Positions 34,416 through 39,132 of a stretch of 39,132 nucleotides of DNA are shown one piece after another. The position numbers and the translations under genes were made by a program. The stretch covers positions 1 through 39,132 of the forward strand of contig DWYJ01000065.1 in the NCBI GenBank assembly GCA_019118745.1. The letters are read 5' to 3'. The notes under the pieces were generated by a model that saw only the letters and a program-made list of their open reading frames with translations, did not search any database and was not told the origin of the DNA. The number at the start of each line of letters is the position of its first letter. Positions within the stretch are counted from its first letter, which is position 1. This DNA comes from Candidatus Desulfovibrio gallistercoris. Lineage in GTDB: Bacteria; Desulfobacterota; Desulfovibrionia; Desulfovibrionales; Desulfovibrionaceae.

Positions 34416-35286
34416 GATAGCTTCGCCATGCCTTACCGAGCGTACAAGCATCCATCTCGGCGGAAAAGCCATTGCGGAACTGCTCCTTGAGTCGGAAAAT
34501 GACGTTTTTCGGCTGAAGGAACGCCAGGAACAACTGGGCGGGCGGCTCTTTTTTCTGGGTGCAGGAACGAACATCCTTGCGGCTGACGGGCTTTTGCCTG
34601 TCATTCTCGTCCGTTATGCGGCAATGGATGGACCGGAGATCGTCGGAGAGAGCGAGGGAACGGTATTCGTCCGCGCTGGAGCGGCCGTGCCTTTGCCGCG
34701 ACTGTTGCGCTTCTGCGCTGCTCAGGGCTTGAGCGGGCTGGAAGGCCTTGTGGGCATACCGGGCAGCGTCGGCGGCGCTATCGCCATGAATGCGGGCTCA
34801 TTTGGTTGTGAGGTTGGCCCGCATCTTGCTTCCGTACGTTTTTATGACGGCACGCAGATCAGGGATGCCGCGGGAGCGCAGCTGTCCTACGGGTACCGGC
34901 ATATGCGCTTGCCCGGCGAAGCCGCGGACTATCTTGTGTTGTCAGGCACTTTTAGCTTGACCCGCAAGGCAAAGGATGACATTTCTTTATTCATGCGTCA
35001 CAACTTTTTCGAGAAAAAGTCTAAACAACCTGTGACCGCATGGAGCGCCGGGTGTGTCTTCAAAAACCCCGCTCCTGATCGTTCCGCCGGAAAGCTGCTG
35101 GATGCTGCCGGATTTCGCGGCAAGGCGCTGGGCGGCATGATGTTTTCCCCCCTGCATGCGAATTTTCTCGTCAATACGGGCAAGGGGAGTGCCCAGGCTG
35201 CATTTGATTTGATGCAGATGGCCGAGGAAGAGGTGAGACGTCGGTTCGCTGTCACGCTTGAGCCGGAAGTCAGGATTTTGTCGTGA
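34408..35286 (+). CDS. murB: UDP-N-acetylenolpyruvoylglucosamine reductase
   Basis: FAD- and NADPH-dependent reductase that makes UDP-MurNAc, the substrate of MurC. 292 residues. The FAD-binding motifs FLGAGTNIL and [15 protein letters not shown], the Arg in YGYRHM (R164) and the Glu in LEPEVR near the end fit the family. The proton-donor position, Ser in the usual NAGSFFKNP, is Cys here ([10 protein letters not shown]216). ATG 34408 follows GGAGG. The gene is clearly lower in GC than its neighbours: I counted 31/60 at 34441-34500 and 22/60 at 34981-35040. The stop overlaps ftsQ by four bases. Confidence 0.95.
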   Translation: MREIASPCLTERTSIHLGGKAIAELLLESENDVFRLKERQEQLGGRLFFLGAGTNILAADGLLPVILVRYAAMDGPEIVGESEGTVFVRAGAAVPLPRLLRFCAAQGLSGLEGLVGIPGSVGGAIAMNAGSFGCEVGPHLASVRFYDGTQIRDAAGAQLSYGYRHMRLPGEAADYLVLSGTFSLTRKAKDDISLFMRHNFFEKKSKQPVTAWSAGCVFKNPAPDRSAGKLLDAAGFRGKALGGMMFSPLHANFLVNTGKGSAQAAFDLMQMAEEEVRRRFAVTLEPEVRILS

Positions 35287-36146
35287 ATCTGTCGCTGAAA
35301 AGGAAACAGGTTCGCAACAGCTACCGCAGGGAAAAGGTCTCGTTCTGGGCCGCCTTGAAAAAAATTCGGCTGCCCCTGCCCAGACTGCCCCTGATGCGCG
35401 GCAGTTTTGCCAGTGTGCTGACCCTGTGTGTGCTGCTGATTTTTGTAGCTGTTGTGGTGACTGGAGTCTGCTCCCTGAGCCTGTGGCTGTATGGCAGGGC
35501 GACGACGAGCGAATTTTTCGCCACCACACATATAGATGTGACCGGGAATGTGCGGCTGTCCCGCGAGATGGTGCTCAAATACGGAGGTATCCGGGAGGGA
35601 GACAACAGCCTCTCCGTGAGCATCACCGAAATGGAGCGCAAGCTGCGGGCCACCCCGTGGGTGGAGGAGGTCTCCGTCAAGCGTTTGTTGCCGGACCGCT
35701 TCATCATCCGCATCAAGGAGCGCATGCCGTCATTCTGGGTGCACAGGAACGGACAACTGTATTACGCCAACGAACGCGGAGAGATCATTGCGCCGGTGGA
35801 AAGCGAGAACTTCCTTTCCCTGCCCACTTTGACCGTGGAGCCCGGCGGAGAGGACGCCATACCGTATCTGGAACGGCTCATGGCGGACCTGAACAGCGGG
35901 AGCCTGCCTGTGGAATCGGGCGCTGTGGCGTCGGTGACGCTGAGTCCGGCGCGGGGCGTGGAGGTCTACCTGGAGGACCGGGAGATGCGCCTCTCCATCG
36001 CCACGGACGACTGGAGCGGCAATCTGGCGAGGCTGGGCGCCACGCTGGGCGATCTGGCCCGGCGGCAGGAATTGCGGGATGTACGCGATGTGAGGGCGGT
36101 CCACGGAAACGTGTGGGTGATTTTGAATCAGAAGGTACGCAGTTGA
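35283..36146 (+). CDS. ftsQ: Divisome protein FtsQ
   Basis: 287 residues: a long basic cytoplasmic tail (about 1-42), one membrane span (about 46-70, VLTLCVLLIFVAVVVTGVCS) and a periplasmic POTRA domain (about 82-150, HIDVTGNVRLSREMVLKYGG). The beta domain follows, with ATPWVEEVSVKRLLPDRFIIRIKER read in parts. FtsQ recruits FtsL and FtsB and links FtsA-side to FtsW-FtsI-side proteins. The start GTG 35283 lies in the murB stop (GTGA). Its first 180 bases share the lower GC of murB. Confidence 0.95.
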   Translation: MNLSLKRKQVRNSYRREKVSFWAALKKIRLPLPRLPLMRGSFASVLTLCVLLIFVAVVVTGVCSLSLWLYGRATTSEFFATTHIDVTGNVRLSREMVLKYGGIREGDNSLSVSITEMERKLRATPWVEEVSVKRLLPDRFIIRIKERMPSFWVHRNGQLYYANERGEIIAPVESENFLSLPTLTVEPGGEDAIPYLERLMADLNSGSLPVESGAVASVTLSPARGVEVYLEDREMRLSIATDDWSGNLARLGATLGDLARRQELRDVRDVRAVHGNVWVILNQKVRS

Positions 36147-36162
36147 TCTCAGGGTGGCAGGA

Positions 36163-37404
36163 ATGAACAAATCTGATCTCATTGTCGGTCTTGATATCGG
36201 AACGACCAAGATTTGCGCGGTGGTGGGCCAGCTCAACGAGTCCGGCACCATCGAAGTGGTGGGCATTGGCAATAGTGTCTCCACCGGCCTGCGCAAGGGC
36301 GTGGTCGTCAATATCGAGCAGACGGTGCAATCCGTGCGCAAGGCGGTGGAAGATGCCGAACTCATGGCGGGCTGCGAGATCAATTCCGTCTATGTCGGCA
36401 TAGCCGGCAGCCATATCATGGGCATCAACAGCCACGGCGTCATCGCCGTCAAGGGTGGCGGCGAAGTGACGCAGCGGGATATCGAGCGCGTCCTGGATGC
36501 GGCGCGGGCGGTGGCCATCCCGGCGGACAGGGAGGTCATCCATATCCTGCCGCAGGAGTACATCGTCGACAACCAGTGCGGCATCGCCGATCCCCTCGGC
36601 ATGGCCGGCGTGCGGCTGGAAGTGCGGGTGCATATCGTGACCGGGGCCATCTCCTCGGCGCAGAACATCGTCCGCTCCTGCCACAGGGCCCAGCTTGAGG
36701 TCTCGGAGATCGCGCTGGAGTCCCTCGCCTCGGCCAAGGCCGTCCTGACGGACGAAGAACGGGAGATCGGCGTGGCGCTGGTGGATCTGGGCGGCGGAAC
36801 GACCGATATCGCCGTCTTCGCCAACGACGCCATCAAGCATACGGCCGTGCTGGCGCTGGGCGGGCAGAACCTGTCCAACGACATCGCCTTCGGGCTGCGG
36901 ACGCCCGTGGCGGCGGCCGAGAAGATCAAGATCAAGTATGGCTGCGCCCTGACCGATCTGGTGCGCGCCGATGAATATATCGAAGTGCCGAGCGTGGGAG
37001 GGCGCGAATCTCGCCGTCTCTCGCGACAGGTGCTTGCGGAGATCTGCGAACCCCGAATGGAAGAGATCCTCTATCTTGTGGACCAGAGCCTCGAGCGCGC
37101 CGGCTACAAGGATCTCATCGGCGCGGGCGTCGTCCTAACGGGCGGGACGTCGCTCATCGAAGGCTGCCAGGAGCTGGGCGAACAGATCTTCAACCTTCCG
37201 ACGCGCATAGGCTATCCGCGCAATGTGGGCGGCCTGAAAGACGTGGTCAACAGTCCCAAGTTCTCTACGGCAGTGGGGCTCTTGTGCTACGGCGCGGAAA
37301 AGGAAATGGGCGGGCAGAAGAAGTTCACCTCTTCGCGCAATGAAAGCAGCATATTCGACGGGCTGCTGGTACGCATGAAGAAGTGGTTTTCCGACATTTC
37401 CTAG
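36163..37404 (+). CDS. ftsA: Cell division protein FtsA
   Basis: Actin-like ATPase that ties FtsZ filaments to the membrane. 413 residues. Phosphate-1 motif GLDIGTTKICAVVG, phosphate-2 motif VDLGGGTTDIAVF and adenosine motif VVLTGGTSLIEG are all intact. The C-terminal amphipathic helix (FDGLLVRMKKWFSD) is the membrane-targeting sequence. I prefer ATG 36163, with AGGGTGG about eight bases upstream, over GTG 36154. 51 bases separate it from ftsZ. Confidence 0.97.
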   Translation: MNKSDLIVGLDIGTTKICAVVGQLNESGTIEVVGIGNSVSTGLRKGVVVNIEQTVQSVRKAVEDAELMAGCEINSVYVGIAGSHIMGINSHGVIAVKGGGEVTQRDIERVLDAARAVAIPADREVIHILPQEYIVDNQCGIADPLGMAGVRLEVRVHIVTGAISSAQNIVRSCHRAQLEVSEIALESLASAKAVLTDEEREIGVALVDLGGGTTDIAVFANDAIKHTAVLALGGQNLSNDIAFGLRTPVAAAEKIKIKYGCALTDLVRADEYIEVPSVGGRESRRLSRQVLAEICEPRMEEILYLVDQSLERAGYKDLIGAGVVLTGGTSLIEGCQELGEQIFNLPTRIGYPRNVGGLKDVVNSPKFSTAVGLLCYGAEKEMGGQKKFTSSRNESSIFDGLLVRMKKWFSDIS

Positions 37405-37455
37405 CTTTCAGTTTCATTTGCGGGCAAACAGGCAACATACAAGAGGAGAGGAAGA

Positions 37456-38763
37456 ATGTCTCAGTCTATCATGGATGAAATCGACACTTCGCTGGCCAGC
37501 AGCGCCAAACTCAAGGTTATCGGCGTCGGTGGCGGTGGCGGCAACGCCGTGCAGAACATGATCGACTCCGGACTGAAGGGTGTTCAATTCGTGTGCGCCA
37601 ACACCGACGTGCAGGCGCTCAATAAAAATACTTCGCCCCTCAAGGTGCAGCTCGGCGAAAGCCTGACGCGCGGCCTTGGCGCCGGGGCCAATCCCAACGT
37701 GGGGCGTGAAGCCGCGTTGGAAAGCATCAACGCCATTCGTGAAGCCATCGGCGATGCCGACATGGTCTTCGTCACCGCCGGCATGGGCGGCGGCACGGGC
37801 ACGGGCGCCGCGCCCGTGGTGGCGCAGGCCGCCAAGGAGCTGGGCGCGCTCACCGTGGGTGTGGTGACCAAGCCCTTCACCTTTGAAGGCATCAAGCGCA
37901 AACGTGCGGCCGAGGTGGGGCTTGAGGAGTTCCGCCAGCATGTGGACTGTCTCATCACCATCCCCAACGACCGTTTGATGGCCTTCGCGCCGAAGAAGGA
38001 ACCCTTCAGCCGCATGCTGGAGCGCGCCAACGAGGTGCTGTACTACGCCGTCAAGGGCATCTCCGACGTCATCGTCGGGGAAGGCATCATCAACCTCGAC
38101 TTTGCCGACGTGCGCACCACCATGTCCGAGTCCGGGCTGGCGCTCATGGGCACCGGCATGGCCTCCGGTGAGAACCGTGCCCGCGAGGCCGCACAGCGGG
38201 CCATCATGAGTCCTCTGCTCGAAGACGTCTCGCTGGAGAGCGCCAAGGCCGTGCTGTACAACATCACCGCGCCGCAGGACATCTCCGCTGAGGAGATCCA
38301 GGAGATCGGCGACATCATCGCTGATGCCGCCCCCGAAGACGCCAACATCATCTTTGGTGTGGTCTTTGATGAAGAAGTGGGGGATGAGATCCGCATCACG
38401 GTGATCGCCACCGGCATCGAACCGCCCCAGGCCGTGGAAGCCAAACCGGCCGCTCCGGCCACGGTGACGCCGTTCAGCAAGGCCGGGGCCAATGCCGTGC
38501 GCACGGAAGCGCGCCGCGTGGTGCGTGCCGAACAGCCGCCGATCTACAGCCAGCAGCAGGCCGAACCGCAGATGCGGCCTGTACGCCGTCAGTCGCGCAC
38601 CGAGGAGATCAGTTCCTGGTATGACGCCAACAGCAGCGACTACCCCTTCGTCATGAAGGAGGGTCGCCGCCGCCAGCAGCGGCATGCGCCTGGCCAGGAA
38701 GATTTCCTGTACAGCGACAGCGATTGTGAAACTCCCGCCTTCCTCCGTACGCAGGCCGACTAG
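37456..38763 (+). CDS. ftsZ: Cell division protein FtsZ
   Basis: Tubulin-like GTPase that forms the Z ring. 435 residues. The N-terminal GVGGGGGNAV, the tubulin signature GGGTGTGA (about 111-118), the T7 loop LDFADV with its catalytic Asp, and the C-terminal conserved peptide (TPAFLRTQAD) that binds FtsA are present. The linker (about 325-420) is Pro- and Arg-rich and poorly conserved, as usual. A strong AGGAGAGGA ribosome site precedes ATG 37456. It is the last gene of the cluster. Confidence 0.98.
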   Translation: MSQSIMDEIDTSLASSAKLKVIGVGGGGGNAVQNMIDSGLKGVQFVCANTDVQALNKNTSPLKVQLGESLTRGLGAGANPNVGREAALESINAIREAIGDADMVFVTAGMGGGTGTGAAPVVAQAAKELGALTVGVVTKPFTFEGIKRKRAAEVGLEEFRQHVDCLITIPNDRLMAFAPKKEPFSRMLERANEVLYYAVKGISDVIVGEGIINLDFADVRTTMSESGLALMGTGMASGENRAREAAQRAIMSPLLEDVSLESAKAVLYNITAPQDISAEEIQEIGDIIADAAPEDANIIFGVVFDEEVGDEIRITVIATGIEPPQAVEAKPAAPATVTPFSKAGANAVRTEARRVVRAEQPPIYSQQQAEPQMRPVRRQSRTEEISSWYDANSSDYPFVMKEGRRRQQRHAPGQEDFLYSDSDCETPAFLRTQAD

Positions 38764-38794
38764 GACCTGCTGCCGAAAGAAGGCTGAATACAAC

Positions 38795-38854
38795 TTTCAG
38801 GGCTTGCCTCTTCGGCCCTGAAATGCCCGCCGGGAGGCCCATTGGGGGCCTCCC
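38795..38854 (+). other. Two stem-loops after ftsZ
   Basis: TTTCAGGGC (38795-38803) pairs with GCCCTGAAA (38815-38823); GGGAGGCCC (38832-38840) pairs with GGGCCTCCC (38846-38854). They have no U-tracts. They may stabilise the 3' end of the ftsZ mRNA. Confidence 0.5.
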
Positions 38855-38880
38855 AGTGCATTCCTCTCAAGTCCGCAGAA

Positions 38881-38917
38881 GTCCGTGCTGTGATGAAACA
38901 GCGCGGACTTTCTTGTA
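38881..38917 (+). terminator. Rho-independent terminator of the dcw cluster
   Basis: GTCCGTGCTGT and ACAGCGCGGAC pair over 11 bases (one G-T wobble) around GATGAA, followed by TTTCTTG. Confidence 0.85.
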
Positions 38918-38982
38918 TGAAGAAAACCTCCCGCTAGGCGGGAGGTTCGAAAAAGCTTAAAGCTTTGCGTGTGTTATAAAAA

Positions 38983-39049
38983 CTCCTTTTGATTTGCTAG
39001 TATCACGTTGCGGTCTGGCAACTGCAACAATGAAGCAAATCAAAAGGAG
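38983..39049 (+). promoter_or_regulatory. Stem that sequesters the tnpA ribosome site
   Basis: CTCCTTTTGATTTGC (38983-38997) is the exact complement of GCAAATCAAAAGGAG (39035-39049), which includes most of the AGGAGG ribosome site of tnpA. IS200 elements are known to hold their transposase translation down with such a leader stem. Confidence 0.85.
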
Positions 39050-39055
39050 GTCACA

Positions 39056-39132
39056 ATGGGTGACAACAAAAGTTTAGCGCATACCAAATGGAACTGCAAA
39101 TATCATGTAGTCTTTGCTCCCAAATATCGCCG
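39056..39132 (+). CDS. tnpA: IS200 transposase TnpA, 5' part
   Basis: 25 codons visible. MGDNKSLAHTKWNCKYHVVF followed by APKYR is the typical N terminus of Y1 (HUH) transposases of the IS200 family, which move single-stranded DNA. The catalytic HUH motif and tyrosine lie beyond the window. ATG 39056 follows AGGAGG within the sequestering stem. Confidence 0.93.
   Translation, partial: MGDNKSLAHTKWNCKYHVVFAPKYR

Larger units (their letters stand above)
38921..39132 (+). mobile_element. IS200-type insertion sequence, left end, cut by the window
   Basis: Starts with a subterminal hairpin, AACCTCCCGC/GCGGGAGGTT with a TAG loop (38925-38947), as expected at the left end of IS200/IS605 elements, which carry no terminal inverted repeats. 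A stem that hides the tnpA ribosome site follows, then tnpA. It lies directly after the dcw terminator, so it does not harm ftsZ. The exact left tip and the right end are not determinable here. Confidence 0.85.

Noticed and set aside
1..39132. tRNA or rRNA genes
   Set aside because: No cloverleaf with a CCA-adjacent TTCGANNC motif or rRNA segment was recognised by eye on either strand.

Overview
This window looks like a chromosomal segment from a sulfate-reducing member of the Desulfovibrionaceae, probably close to Desulfovibrio. The main reason is the dissimilatory sulfite reductase pair dsrA-dsrB at the left edge, whose cysteine positions match those known for Desulfovibrio DsrAB. GC-rich coding sequence and a division cluster with a PASTA-tailed FtsI fit this. 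No database search was possible, so all names rest on motifs and family knowledge.

Layout. (1) 1-5354, minus strand: dsrB (cut by the window edge) and dsrA, a long AT-rich control region, then two regulator-like genes that overlap by 14 bases. One is a domesticated IS630-type transposase remnant. The other is a GAF/AAA+/Fis-HTH regulator that has lost the residues needed to drive sigma-54. (2) 5355-13879, minus strand: housekeeping genes mutS2, yqeY, rpsU, a Sel1-repeat protein, hup, rsmA (ksgA), a second EF-G-type GTPase and an unrecognised protein. (3) 13880-17503: an accessory island. One gene for an exported, repeat-rich autotransporter-passenger-like protein without a barrel lies between two 148-bp copies of an inverted-repeat-ended element flanked by TA, with two more terminal relics nearby. 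(4) 17504-20882, minus strand: a small lipoprotein, argH and argG. (5) 21175-38763, plus strand: a complete division and cell-wall (dcw) cluster, mraZ-rsmH-ftsL-ftsI-murE-murF-mraY-murD-ftsW-murG / murC-murB-ftsQ-ftsA-ftsZ. It starts with a promoter and a four-repeat MraZ operator. It is broken once, between murG and murC, by about 300 bp of AT-rich and palindromic sequence. (6) 38795-39132: terminator hairpins, then the left end of an IS200-type insertion sequence with its tnpA start.

How the genes work together. The dcw genes make UDP-MurNAc-pentapeptide (MurB, C, E, D, F), lipid I (MraY) and lipid II (MurG), and build the septal ring and its synthase (FtsZ, A, Q, L, W, I). Most joints overlap or are nearly contiguous, as expected for coupled translation. 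ArgG and ArgH are the last two steps of arginine synthesis. DsrAB is the terminal sulfite reductase of sulfate respiration.

The most unusual parts are the pair of catalytically degenerate DNA-binding proteins directly upstream of dsrAB, a perfect 10-bp inverted repeat bracketing the likely dsrA promoter, the TA-flanked 148-bp elements around the exported repeat protein, and a dispersed family of G-rich palindromes in intergenic positions.
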